From PALSA-1004 sp963804885 (GTDB lineage: Bacteria > Pseudomonadota > Gammaproteobacteria > Burkholderiales > SG8-41): a DNA stretch of 64,000 bases. Below the pieces are notes generated by a model. It was given only the letters and a program-made list of their open reading frames with translations, was not told the origin of the DNA and ran no database searches. Position numbers and translations under genes: made by a program. Below are positions 45,256 through 53,436 of the stretch, piece by piece. Position 1 is the stretch's first letter. The number at the start of each line of letters is the position of its first letter. Where the stretch lies: positions 186,001 to 250,000 of the forward strand of contig CAWDSF010000012.1 in NCBI GenBank assembly GCA_963804885.1, given 5' to 3'.

Positions 45256-46458
45256 ATGCTCGACGCGTACATATTCGATGGAAAGCGCACCCCGTTCGGC
45301 CGCTATGCCGGAACCCTCGCCAAGGTGCGTCCCGACGACCTTCTCGCCAGCGCGATCAACTCGGTAATGGCCGGCAGCAAGTTCAAAGCCGAGCAAATCG
45401 AGGACATCGTCGTCGGCTGCGCCAACCAGGGTGGCGAAGACGCGCGCTGCGTTGCGCGCCACGCGGGATTGTCGGCCGGACTGCCGATCGAGATTCCGGG
45501 CACCGTTCTGCAGCGCAATTGCGCGAGCGGCCTGGGCGCAATTGCGCACGCTGCCCATTCGATTACGGCAGGCGAGGGCGAGGTGTTCCTCGTCGGCGGC
45601 ACGGAAAGCATGAGCCGCGCGCCTTTCGTCTTCGCGAAAAGCGAAAATCCTTTCTCGCGCGATCTCAGGATTTACGACAGCACGATCGGACCGCGCTTCT
45701 CGAATCCGAAATTGACCAAGCTCTTCGGCGACGACCAGATGCCGCAGACCGCCGACAACCTCGCCAAGGAATTCGACATCAAGCGCGAAGAAGCGGACAA
45801 GTTCGCGCTCTCGTCCCAGCAGAAATACTCGATCGCCAAAGGGGAAGGCTTTTTCACTGGCGAAATCGGCCCGGTCGAAATGCCCGCCACGCGCAAAGGC
45901 CCGGTGCCGCCGGTGGCCGAAGACGAGCATCCGCGTCCGCAGACCGACATGGAAACGCTGGCCAAGATGAAATCGCTGTACGAAGGCGGCGTTACGACGG
46001 CGGGCAATGCGTCAGGCGTCAACGACGGCGCATGCGCGATCCTGATGGGCAGCCTCAAAGCGGGCGAGAAGGCGGGCATGAAGCCGATCGCGCGCGTGAT
46101 CGCGACTGCCGCGATGGGCGTCCCGCCGCGCATCATGGGCATCGGCCCGGTCGCCGCTTCGAAGAAGGCGCTCGAGCGTGCCGGCCTCACGATCAAGGAC
46201 ATGGACATCATCGAAATCAACGAAGCATTCGCGACCCAGGTGCTGTCGTGCCTCAAAGGCCTCGGCGTCTCATTCGACGACAAGCGCGTGAATCCGAATG
46301 GGGGCGCGATTGCGCTCGGCCATCCGCTCGGCGCGTCGGGCGCCCGCATCGCATTGACGGCAGCGCGCCAGCTTCAGCGCAGCGGCGGGCGTTACGCGCT
46401 GGTTAGCCTGTGCATAGGCGGCGGCCAGGGCATGGCGGCGATACTCGAAAGAGTTTGA
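45256..46458 (+). CDS. Acetyl-CoA acyltransferase (thiolase)
   Basis: This 400-residue thiolase has the nucleophile Cys89 in QRNCASGLGAI, His356 in GGAIALGHPLGASGAR and Cys386 in LCIGGGQGMA. It cleaves 3-ketoacyl-CoA with CoA, or condenses acetyl-CoA. A good ribosome site (GGAAGG) lies just before the start. It forms a two-gene unit with the dehydrogenase and is closed by a strong terminator. Substrate range (fatty acyl or 3-oxoadipyl) cannot be decided by eye. Confidence 0.94.
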   Translation: MLDAYIFDGKRTPFGRYAGTLAKVRPDDLLASAINSVMAGSKFKAEQIEDIVVGCANQGGEDARCVARHAGLSAGLPIEIPGTVLQRNCASGLGAIAHAAHSITAGEGEVFLVGGTESMSRAPFVFAKSENPFSRDLRIYDSTIGPRFSNPKLTKLFGDDQMPQTADNLAKEFDIKREEADKFALSSQQKYSIAKGEGFFTGEIGPVEMPATRKGPVPPVAEDEHPRPQTDMETLAKMKSLYEGGVTTAGNASGVNDGACAILMGSLKAGEKAGMKPIARVIATAAMGVPPRIMGIGPVAASKKALERAGLTIKDMDIIEINEAFATQVLSCLKGLGVSFDDKRVNPNGGAIALGHPLGASGARIALTAARQLQRSGGRYALVSLCIGGGQGMAAILERV

Positions 46459-46480
46459 GCCGATATCTTTACGTGTCACA

Positions 46481-46511
46481 GGCCGGTAGCGTCACCGCTG
46501 CCGGCCTTTTT
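46481..46511 (+). terminator. Rho-independent terminator after the thiolase
   Basis: An 11-bp stem GGCCGGTAGCG-TCAC-CGCTGCCGGCC, with one G-T wobble, is followed by TTTTT. It lies 22 bases after the stop and before the glutaryl-CoA dehydrogenase gene. Confidence 0.9.
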
Positions 46512-46528
46512 CTTGGCGGAATGAGCTC

Positions 46529-47728
46529 ATGGCAGAAACTTCCAGCGTTACGCTGACCGGCGGCCGCTTCGAATGGCAGGATCCGCTGCTGATCGAGCAG
46601 GAACTGACCGACGAGGAGCGATTGATCCGCGATACCGCGCGCGCCTATGCGCAGGACAAGTTGATGCCGCGCATCCTGCTCGCCAATCGCAACGAAACCT
46701 TCGACGTTGAGGTCATGCGCGAAATGGGCGCGCTCGGATTTCTCGGTTCGACGCTCGAAGGCTATGGCTGTGCGGGCATCGGTTACGTCGCCTATGGGCT
46801 CATCATGCGCGAACTCGAGCGCGTCGATACGGCCTACCGCTCGGCCTGCTCGGTGCAAAGCGGCCTCGCGATGACGCCGATCTTCGCGTACGGCAGCGAA
46901 GCACAGCGCGAAAAATACCTGCCGAAAATGGCAACGGGCGAACTGCTCGGCTGCTTCGGCCTGACCGAACCCGATCACGGCTCGGACCCGGGCAGCATGA
47001 CCACGCGCGCGCGCAAGGTCGATGGCGGCTATGCGTTGAGCGGCACCAAGCTCTGGATCACGCATGCGCCGATCGCCGACATCATGGTGGTGTGGGCGAA
47101 AGACGACGGCGGCGTGATCCGCGGCTTCATCCTCGAGCGCGGCATGAAGGGCCTGACCACGCGCAAGATCGAGGGGAAATTTTCCGTGCGCGCTTCACCC
47201 ACCGGCGAGATCGCGATGGATGACGTGTTCGTGCCGGAAGAAAACCTGCTGCCCAACGTGTCGGGACTCAAGGGCCCGTTCGGCTGCCTGAACAACGCGC
47301 GCTTCAGCATCTGCTGGGGAGCGCTCGGCGCGGCGGAATTCTGCTGGCACGCGGCGCGCCAGTATGCGCTCGACCGCAAGCAGTTCGGCCGCCCGCTGGC
47401 GGCGAACCAGCTGATCCAGAAAAAACTCGCCGACATGCAGAGTGAAATCGCGATCGGCCTGCTTGCGTGCCTGCACGTGAGCCGGCTGCGCGAGCAGGGC
47501 AGGGCGACGCCGGAGATGGTATCGTTAATGAAGCGCAATTCGACCGGCAAGGCGCTCGATATTGCGCGGGTCGCGCGCGACATGCACGGCGGCAACGGCA
47601 TCTCGGACGAGTTTCACGTGATTCGGCATGTCATGAACCTGGAAACGGTCAACACGCTCGAAGGCACCAGCGACATTCACGCGCTCGTGCTCGGCCGCGC
47701 GCAAACCGGCATCTCGGCTTTCAACTAG
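46529..47728 (+). CDS. gcdH: Glutaryl-CoA dehydrogenase
   Basis: This 399-residue flavin acyl-CoA dehydrogenase oxidises and decarboxylates glutaryl-CoA to crotonyl-CoA. The signatures match GcdH closely: FEWQDPLLIEQELTDEERLI, YRSACSVQSGLAMTPIFAYG, FGLTEPDHGSDPGSMTTRA, ARDMHGGNGISDEFHVIRHV, and the catalytic Glu378 in NTLEGTSDIHALVLGRA. Its product could enter the neighbouring hydratase, dehydrogenase and thiolase. A Bug receptor follows 28 bases downstream, so glutarate or a related diacid as ligand is a reasonable inference. Confidence 0.94.
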   Translation: MAETSSVTLTGGRFEWQDPLLIEQELTDEERLIRDTARAYAQDKLMPRILLANRNETFDVEVMREMGALGFLGSTLEGYGCAGIGYVAYGLIMRELERVDTAYRSACSVQSGLAMTPIFAYGSEAQREKYLPKMATGELLGCFGLTEPDHGSDPGSMTTRARKVDGGYALSGTKLWITHAPIADIMVVWAKDDGGVIRGFILERGMKGLTTRKIEGKFSVRASPTGEIAMDDVFVPEENLLPNVSGLKGPFGCLNNARFSICWGALGAAEFCWHAARQYALDRKQFGRPLAANQLIQKKLADMQSEIAIGLLACLHVSRLREQGRATPEMVSLMKRNSTGKALDIARVARDMHGGNGISDEFHVIRHVMNLETVNTLEGTSDIHALVLGRAQTGISAFN

Positions 47729-47756
47729 AAACCAGAACCGTTTGAAGGAGGAATAC

Positions 47757-48731
47757 ATGGCCATTTCATCGCGCGCCGCACTCGCGTGCCTGCTGTCCGC
47801 AACGTTGACCGGTGCCGGACCGGTCTACGCACAGGCGTATCCCGTAAAACCGATCCGGATGATCGTCCCTTATGCACCGGGCGGCTCGACGGACGTGGTG
47901 ATGCGGATAATTTCGCCGCGCATGTCAGAAACGCTGGGGCAGCAGGTCGTCGTGGAGAATCGGCCCGGCGGCTCGTCCACGATCGGTCTCGACATCGCGG
48001 CGAAGTCGGCGCCCGATGGTTACACGCTGGGTGTTCCCAACCTCACTTTCGGCGCCAACCCGAGCCTCTTCAAGAAAATGCCGTTCGATTCCGAGAAGGA
48101 TCTTCTGCCGGTGACCCTCGTTTCCATCGTCACGCTGGTGCTGACCGTGCATCCATCCGTGCCGGCACGCTCGGTGAAGGAATTGATCGCGCTGGCCAAG
48201 AGCAAGCCTGCGAGTCTCAATTACGGTTCGGCCGGCAACGTGAGCGCAAATCACCTTGCCACCGAACGGTTCAATTACATGACCGGCACAAAAATGGTCC
48301 ACATTCCGTATAAAGGCGGCGGGCCGGCCGTGATATCGATCGTCAGCGGCGAAACCGCAATCCTGATGGCGACTATCCCGTCTTCGATCCAGCATTTCCA
48401 AAGCCGCCGGCTGATTCCGCTCGGCGTGACGACCTTGAAACGCAATTCGGCGCTGCCTGATATCCCGAGCATCGCCGAGGCCGGGGTGCCCGGCTATGAA
48501 GCCATCGAATGGAACGGCGTGATGGTTCCGGCCGGCACGCCTGCCGCGGTGGTGACGCGTCTTAATCAAGCCATCGTCAAGGCGCTCGCGATACCCGAAG
48601 TCAAGGAGCGCATCGTGGGGCTAGGCGCGGACCCCGTCGGCAATTCTCCCGAGGAATTCGGCGCCTTCATCAAGAAGGAAATGGCGACGTGGTCCAAGGT
48701 CATCAAGGAAGTCGGCATCACGATCGAATGA
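47757..48731 (+). CDS. Bug/TctC family periplasmic receptor
   Basis: The ATG at 47757 follows GAAGGAGGAATAC, so it is preferred over an in-frame TTG at 47742 (324 residues). Signal peptide AISSRAALACLLSATLTGAG is followed by YPVKPIRMIVPYAPGGSTDV, ENRPGGSSTIGLDIAAKS, PDGYTLGVP, MPFDSEKDLLPVTLV, LNYGSAGNVSANHLATE and HIPYKGGGPAVISIVSG. It is placed between gcdH and a hydrolase and has the strongest ribosome site of the nine Bug genes. Confidence 0.94.
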   Translation: MAISSRAALACLLSATLTGAGPVYAQAYPVKPIRMIVPYAPGGSTDVVMRIISPRMSETLGQQVVVENRPGGSSTIGLDIAAKSAPDGYTLGVPNLTFGANPSLFKKMPFDSEKDLLPVTLVSIVTLVLTVHPSVPARSVKELIALAKSKPASLNYGSAGNVSANHLATERFNYMTGTKMVHIPYKGGGPAVISIVSGETAILMATIPSSIQHFQSRRLIPLGVTTLKRNSALPDIPSIAEAGVPGYEAIEWNGVMVPAGTPAAVVTRLNQAIVKALAIPEVKERIVGLGADPVGNSPEEFGAFIKKEMATWSKVIKEVGITIE

Positions 48732-48762
48732 GGTTTCGGCATCGTTCAAAGAGGACAGCGGA

Positions 48763-49935
48763 ATGGCAGCGAGTGGTAGTTGGATAGAGCAATTCCCGGG
48801 CAACATGACGTGGTCGAATGCGGCGCTCGTCACCAAGGGTATGGCGCCCTATGGCGCGGTGGCGCTCGGCGAGATCGACGAGGTTTGCGAACGGTTGAAA
48901 ACGCGCCAGAACGAGCCCGACGCGTGGCAGGAGGAATGGTGCGCGATGGGGCGGCGGCTGGAGAAGGTCGCCGACCAAGCCGCGGCGGAAGGGCGCCAGC
49001 ACACCGCGGGCAATTACTATCTGCGCGCCGGCATGTATTACTTCACCGGCGAGCGCTTCATTTATCCCGGGCCCGCCAAGCTCGAGGTCGGCCGCAAGTC
49101 GCTGCAATGCCAGCGCGCCGGGCTCGAGCGCCGCTATCCGAACATGGAATTCGTCGAGGTGCCGTTCGAGCAGACGACGCTGCCCGCGATTTTTCTGAAG
49201 GCGCCGGGCGTGACCGGTCCCGCGCCGACCGTCGTCGTGTTCGACGGCATGGACAACTGCAAGGAAATGAGCATTCTCTTCAACGGGCTCGAATTCGCCG
49301 CACGCGGCTGGCACACGCTGGCGATCGACGGGCCCGGGCAGGGCGAGTCATTGCGCCTGCGCGGCCTGTACGCGCGGCACGATTACGAGGTTGCCGGAAC
49401 GGCCGCGTACGACTATGTCTCGCGCCGGCCCGACGTCGACGCCAAAAAAGTGACCGTGATGGGTTACAGCTTCGGCGGCTATTATTCTTCGCGTGTTGCC
49501 GCGTTCGAAAAACGCTATGCGGCGGGCGTCGCGTTCGCGGCCTTGCATTGGGATCTCGCAGGCTGGCAGCGCGAGATAAAGCGCCGGCACGAAGTCGATC
49601 CCAAAAATACGGCGCAATCCGCATTCCACTTCCGCTGGATCATGGGCCACATCGACGACGGCGAGGCTGCGATCGAGAAAGCGAAGAAGTTTTCACTGGC
49701 CGAGGTTGCTGGTCAGATTACCAATCCGTTCCTGATCGTACATGGCTCGGAAGACAAAGTCGTCCCGGTGGCGTCCGCGCACAAGCTCTACGACGCGGTC
49801 GGCTCGAAGAACAAGACCCTTAAAATACTCACGCCCGAAGATGGCGGCACGTATCACGCGCAGGCCGACAACCGCCAGGTCGGCGTCGATTTTATCGCGG
49901 ACTGGATAGCGGCGAACGTCGTCACGCCGCGATGA
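48763..49935 (+). CDS. Alpha/beta hydrolase with N-terminal helical domain (DUF1100/FrsA-like)
   Basis: This 390-residue protein has an N-terminal helical region (about residues 1-130) and then an alpha/beta hydrolase core. The core has LAIDGPGQGESLRLRGL, the elbow G-Y-S-F-G with Ser236, Asp331 in HGSEDKVVP and His365 in GGTYHAQADN. The GPGQG block and large N-domain resemble 2,6-dihydroxypseudooxynicotine hydrolase and FrsA-type C-C or ester hydrolases. It is unrelated to the four 270-residue paralogs. It follows gcdH and a Bug gene on the same strand. Confidence 0.88.
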   Translation: MAASGSWIEQFPGNMTWSNAALVTKGMAPYGAVALGEIDEVCERLKTRQNEPDAWQEEWCAMGRRLEKVADQAAAEGRQHTAGNYYLRAGMYYFTGERFIYPGPAKLEVGRKSLQCQRAGLERRYPNMEFVEVPFEQTTLPAIFLKAPGVTGPAPTVVVFDGMDNCKEMSILFNGLEFAARGWHTLAIDGPGQGESLRLRGLYARHDYEVAGTAAYDYVSRRPDVDAKKVTVMGYSFGGYYSSRVAAFEKRYAAGVAFAALHWDLAGWQREIKRRHEVDPKNTAQSAFHFRWIMGHIDDGEAAIEKAKKFSLAEVAGQITNPFLIVHGSEDKVVPVASAHKLYDAVGSKNKTLKILTPEDGGTYHAQADNRQVGVDFIADWIAANVVTPR

Positions 49936-50066
49936 GCCGCATCAATAAGGTCACGTCGGAGGGCTACCGCGAATTTAGCGCTGCTTTTTCCGGCAGTGGC
50001 GGGATCCGTCGGATGGAATCACTTATCTCCATAATGACCAAAAGAATTTAAATAAGCAGGGGGGCT

Positions 50067-50282
50067 ATGGTGGAAGATGGAGTGTCGTGGACACGTTGCG
50101 TTGCTATCCGTGAGCACTTAACGGTCGAACAACGCAATGCTCTTAAGATGATCGCCGAAGGTAAAGCTTATTCCTTGAATGCGGCCGACTTTGAAATGTT
50201 GAAGTGCTATCGACTGGTCAGGCTCAAGGGTGATGCTTGGGAGGTAACAGACGATGGTCGCGTGATCGGATTTTGGAGTTGA
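50067..50282 (+). CDS. Small hypothetical protein, possible winged-helix fold
   Basis: This 71-residue protein starts at ATG behind AGCAGGGGGGC. The sequence has AIREHLTVEQRNALKMIAEG, a helix pair, then MLKCYRLVRLKGDAWEVTDD and V-I-G-F-W, which looks like a small winged-helix recognition end. It lies in a lower-GC pocket (about 49990-50390). No family is recognised. Codon use and the ribosome site make a real gene likely. Confidence 0.5.
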   Translation: MVEDGVSWTRCVAIREHLTVEQRNALKMIAEGKAYSLNAADFEMLKCYRLVRLKGDAWEVTDDGRVIGFWS

Positions 50283-50396
50283 TGCATGGAACGCGTTAGC
50301 GCTTGGTTTGGGTGGATGCAGTGGATTTGACATAATATACATTATACGAAGTACTACACAGGGAAAGCACCCCGAATCGGCCACTTGCACCTTCAC

Positions 50397-51029
50397 CTAT
50401 TTGGCGCTCTTGGCGAGCAGCTCGACGATATTCGGATGGTTCTTTTCGCCTGCTATGCTTGCCGCCGTCGTGCCTGCCTCCGACTTCAGATTCGGATCGG
50501 CGCCGTTAGCCAACAGCAAGCTCACCATCTGCGCATGACCCTCCCGTGCTGCCAGCATCAGGGACGTGATGCCGTTGTCCGAGGTGTCGTTGACGTGAGC
50601 TCCAGAAGAAATCAAAAGCCGGGCGACGTTGACGTGGCCCATCACTGCGGCATACATGAGCGGTGTCCAGCCCGGCCGGTTCAGGATGGCGCCGCGCTCG
50701 AGCAGGCTGCGCGCGATATCGACGTGGCCGCCGATAGCGGCCAGCATCAGCGCCGTTTCGCCAAACTCGTTCACCGACTGGACTTTCGCCTGGGCCGCCA
50801 GCAGCTGCTTGACGACGCCGTTGCTGCCTTCCTTGGCCGCCATCATCAGCAGCGTGTTGCCTTCGCGGTCGCTCGTATTGGGGTCAAAACCGCGCTTAAG
50901 CAGGGAGTTCACCACGTCCGGTTTGTCTGTTTTTACGGCATCCACCATCTGTTCGAAGCTGCTGGCCGCCGCCGCTAACTGGCTCCCAAACAGCAGGATC
51001 AGGCCGCCGATAAAATTCCTGTATAACAT
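50397..51029 (-). CDS. Exported ankyrin-repeat protein
   Basis: This 210-residue protein begins with a signal peptide (NFIGGLILLFGSQLAAAASS). It has about five ankyrin repeats: DREGNTLLMMAAKEGSNGVV, EFGETALMLAAIGGHVDIAR, G-W-T-P-L-M-Y-A-A-V-M-G-H, DNGITSLMLAAREGHAQMVS and a final EAGTTAASIAGEKNH. It starts 4 bases after the TatD-family gene, so it is the last gene of the fab-holB-tatD run. Ankyrin proteins mediate binding; the partner is not known. Confidence 0.9.
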   Translation of the reverse strand: MLYRNFIGGLILLFGSQLAAAASSFEQMVDAVKTDKPDVVNSLLKRGFDPNTSDREGNTLLMMAAKEGSNGVVKQLLAAQAKVQSVNEFGETALMLAAIGGHVDIARSLLERGAILNRPGWTPLMYAAVMGHVNVARLLISSGAHVNDTSDNGITSLMLAAREGHAQMVSLLLANGADPNLKSEAGTTAASIAGEKNHPNIVELLAKSAK

Positions 51030-51033
51030 GAGA

Positions 51034-51804
51034 TCATCCTTTTATTGAATTGAATAGATTAAAGAAGTTTTTCGTCGTTATCGAGCATACTTGGTCGAAC
51101 GGCACGCCCTTCAGGCGCCCTATTTCCGCCGCGACGTGTTTCACGTATCCCGGCTGATTGGTGCGGCCCCTGTAGGGGACCGGCGCCAAATAAGGCGAAT
51201 CGGTCTCGACCAGCATGTTCTCCAAGGGCACTGCAGTGGCCACCGCCTTGATGTCCCTGGCGTTCTTGAACGTGACTATCCCCGAAAACGAAATATAAAA
51301 CCCCAAGTCCATCGCTGCCTTGGCAACCTCCGCGGATTCGGTGAAGCAATGCATGACGCCGCCGGCCTTGTCGGCACCCTCCTCGCGCATGATTCGCAAC
51401 GTGTCTGCCGCGGCCGCGCGCGTATGGATGATCAGCGGTTTGCCGCATTCGCGCGCTGCGCGGATGTGCGTGCGAAACCGCTCGCGCTGCCACTCCAGAT
51501 CGCCCGTGAGACGGAAGTAGTCGAGCCCCGTTTCGCCGATAGCGACAATTCTGGGACTGTCCGCGAGCGCCAGAAGTTCCTCGACGCTCACGGCATCGAC
51601 TTTTTCATAATCGGGATGCACGCCGACTGAAGCGTGGATATGCGGATACGTTTCAGCCAGCCGGCGCACGCGCGGAAAATCCTCGAGCGTCACCGATACG
51701 CAGAGCGCGCGCTCGACCTGATTTTCGCGCATCAATTGGAGCACGGCGTCGAGCTGGTCCGCGATCTCCGGAAAATCCAGATGGCAGTGCGAGTCAACGA
51801 GCAT
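51034..51804 (-). CDS. TatD-family metal-dependent deoxyribonuclease
   Basis: This 256-residue TIM-barrel hydrolase has metal-site motifs: the opening VDSHCHLDFPE, SVGVHPDYEK, AIGETGLDYF, IIHTRAAAADTLRIM and ETDSPYLAPVPYRGRTNQP. It acts in DNA fragment degradation or repair. It overlaps holB by 11 bases, the usual tmk-holB-tatD order. The PilZ gene often found between holB and tatD is absent. Confidence 0.94.
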   Translation of the reverse strand: MLVDSHCHLDFPEIADQLDAVLQLMRENQVERALCVSVTLEDFPRVRRLAETYPHIHASVGVHPDYEKVDAVSVEELLALADSPRIVAIGETGLDYFRLTGDLEWQRERFRTHIRAARECGKPLIIHTRAAAADTLRIMREEGADKAGGVMHCFTESAEVAKAAMDLGFYISFSGIVTFKNARDIKAVATAVPLENMLVETDSPYLAPVPYRGRTNQPGYVKHVAAEIGRLKGVPFDQVCSITTKNFFNLFNSIKG

Positions 51805-52822
51805 AGCTGGCGGTCAGGTCCTCGCCGCGCAGCAGCGCGGTATAGCAGAATAGCAATTGTTCGATGTACAGGCGCGCGTTCAGCGGATGGTGGACGCTGC
51901 GCTGCTGGCGCACGAGGGTACGGTGAAAACGCGCGATATCGATCGCGCGCAGGCGCGCCGCAAGCTGTTTCAGCGGTTTTGCGTAATCGGGGTTATAGCG
52001 CACGCGGCCGGCCGACTTCTCGCTCAGCAAATCGTAGCTCCAGCGCTGCAGCCACCCGAGCAGGCGCGGGATCGGAAAATCGCGCACCTGCTCGGCGAGC
52101 GTCAAGGCGTCTACCTGCGGTGCCGCAAGCCCGGCGAGCAGCGATTTGCGCTGCTGCCAGTAGGCGCCGTCATCGAGGGCCAGCGCGGCGAGCGGCGCGT
52201 TGCCGGTCTGCGCGAGGCTCAGCGCGGGCTCAGCGATGCCCTGCTCGCGCAACCATTGCTCGGCGACCGGCACCGCCGGCGTCGGCAATACGATTTGCTG
52301 GCAGCGGCTGATGATCGTGGCCGGCAAATAGCTGGGCCGGTGCGCGACCAGCATGAAGCGCGTGTTCGGCGGCGGCTCTTCGAGGCTTTTCAGCAAGGCG
52401 TTCGCCGCGTTGACGTTGAGCGTCTCGGCCGGACAGACGACGATCGTTTTGGCGCCGGTCTGATGCGCGGTCAGGTTGATGAAATCGTGCAACGCGCGAA
52501 TCTCGTCGACCGATATCTGCTGGCTGGGTTTACGCTCGCCGGCACCCGTCGCCTCGGCCTCGACGGGCTGCAGCGCTTCGGGTATGAGCTCCCGGTAATC
52601 GGGATGCGCGCCCGCCGCAAACCAGCGGCAGCTCTGGCATTCGCCGCAAGCCGCGTTCGCGACCGGCGTCGGGCAGGCGAGCGATTGCGCGAGCTTGCGC
52701 ACGAAGTCGAGCTTGCCGGTCCCTTCCCTGCCGCGAAACAGCAAGGCATGCGGCAGGGCTGCGCGGCGCTGCAGGAGGTCCTGCCACTGAGCCTGCTGCC
52801 ACGGATAGACCGTCACGGGCAT
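51794..52822 (-). CDS. holB: DNA polymerase III subunit delta prime
   Basis: This 342-residue clamp-loader subunit has the N-terminal ALLFRGREGTGKLDFVRKLA, the zinc-binding ACGECQSCRWFAAGAHPD, then ISVDEIRALHDFINLTAHQT and NAANALLKSLEEPPPNTRFM, with SRCQQIVLPTP downstream. The zinc cluster C-x2-C-x2-C type is typical. The P-loop is degenerate (GTGK, without a strong GKS/T), as in many delta prime subunits. It overlaps tmk and tatD. Confidence 0.95.
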   Translation of the reverse strand: MPVTVYPWQQAQWQDLLQRRAALPHALLFRGREGTGKLDFVRKLAQSLACPTPVANAACGECQSCRWFAAGAHPDYRELIPEALQPVEAEATGAGERKPSQQISVDEIRALHDFINLTAHQTGAKTIVVCPAETLNVNAANALLKSLEEPPPNTRFMLVAHRPSYLPATIISRCQQIVLPTPAVPVAEQWLREQGIAEPALSLAQTGNAPLAALALDDGAYWQQRKSLLAGLAAPQVDALTLAEQVRDFPIPRLLGWLQRWSYDLLSEKSAGRVRYNPDYAKPLKQLAARLRAIDIARFHRTLVRQQRSVHHPLNARLYIEQLLFCYTALLRGEDLTASYAR

Positions 52823-53432
52823 AACGGCTCCACGATGGCGCGCACCTGGCGCTGGATTTGTTCGATCGACGCACCGGCATCGAGCACCCGCACGCGCGTG
52901 GCATCTTCGCGCGCGCGGCGCAGATAACCGTCGCGCACGCGCTGAAAAAAATCGTCGCGTTCCTGCTCGAACCGATCGGGCGTCTTGATGCTGCCGGCAC
53001 GCTCGCGGCCGACCGCGGGTGCGACGTCGAACAGCAGGGTCAGATCAGGCTGCAAGGAGCCCTGCACCCAATTCTCGAGCGTCTTGAGCCGCTCCCAGTC
53101 CGCTCCCCGGCCGCTGCCCTGGTAGGCGAACGTCGCGTCGGTAAAGCGATCGCACAGCACCCACGCACGCCTTGCGCCAGCGCGGGCGCAATGACTTTGT
53201 CGAGATGCTCGCGCCGCGCGGCGAACATCAGCAGCGCTTCGGTCTCCAGATGCATGGCTTCGTTTTTGTCGAGCAGCAATGCGCGCAGTTTCTCGCCGAG
53301 CGCGGTGCCGCCGGGTTCGCGCGTGACGACCGCCTTCAGGCCGCGGTCCTGGATATAACCGGCGAGCCAGGCGAGGTGCGTGCTCTTGCCCGCGCCGTCG
53401 ATGCCTTCGAGAGTGATGAATTTTCCGTGCAT
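52813..53432 (-). CDS. tmk: Thymidylate kinase, frameshifted near 53163
   Basis: TMP kinase. The first part has the P-loop GIDGAGKST, TREPGGTALGEKLR and EALLMFAARREHLDKVIAPA. The frame then breaks after ALAQG. It resumes as LCDRFTDATFAYQGSGRGAD and continues through LQPDLTLLFDVAP and DRFEQERDDFFQRVRDGY to the stop at 52813. The joined length of about 206 is normal. Going from the first to the second frame needs two extra bases or one missing base. In an essential gene this points to a sequence error. It is coupled to holB by overlap. Confidence 0.95.
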
Positions 53433-53436
53433 GATG

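Noticed and set aside
43704..46406. A single 900-residue frame spanning the dehydrogenase and thiolase.
   Set aside because: Only the first 320 residues look like a protein family. The rest is the wrong frame over the 44674-45234 part and the thiolase gene. It results from the slip near 44657.
50327..50354. A 15-base exact match to one half of the loxP sequence (TACATTATACGAAGT).
   Set aside because: The other recombinase arm is missing and no Cre-like gene or vector sequence is nearby. A chance match in an AT-rich stretch is the simpler reading.
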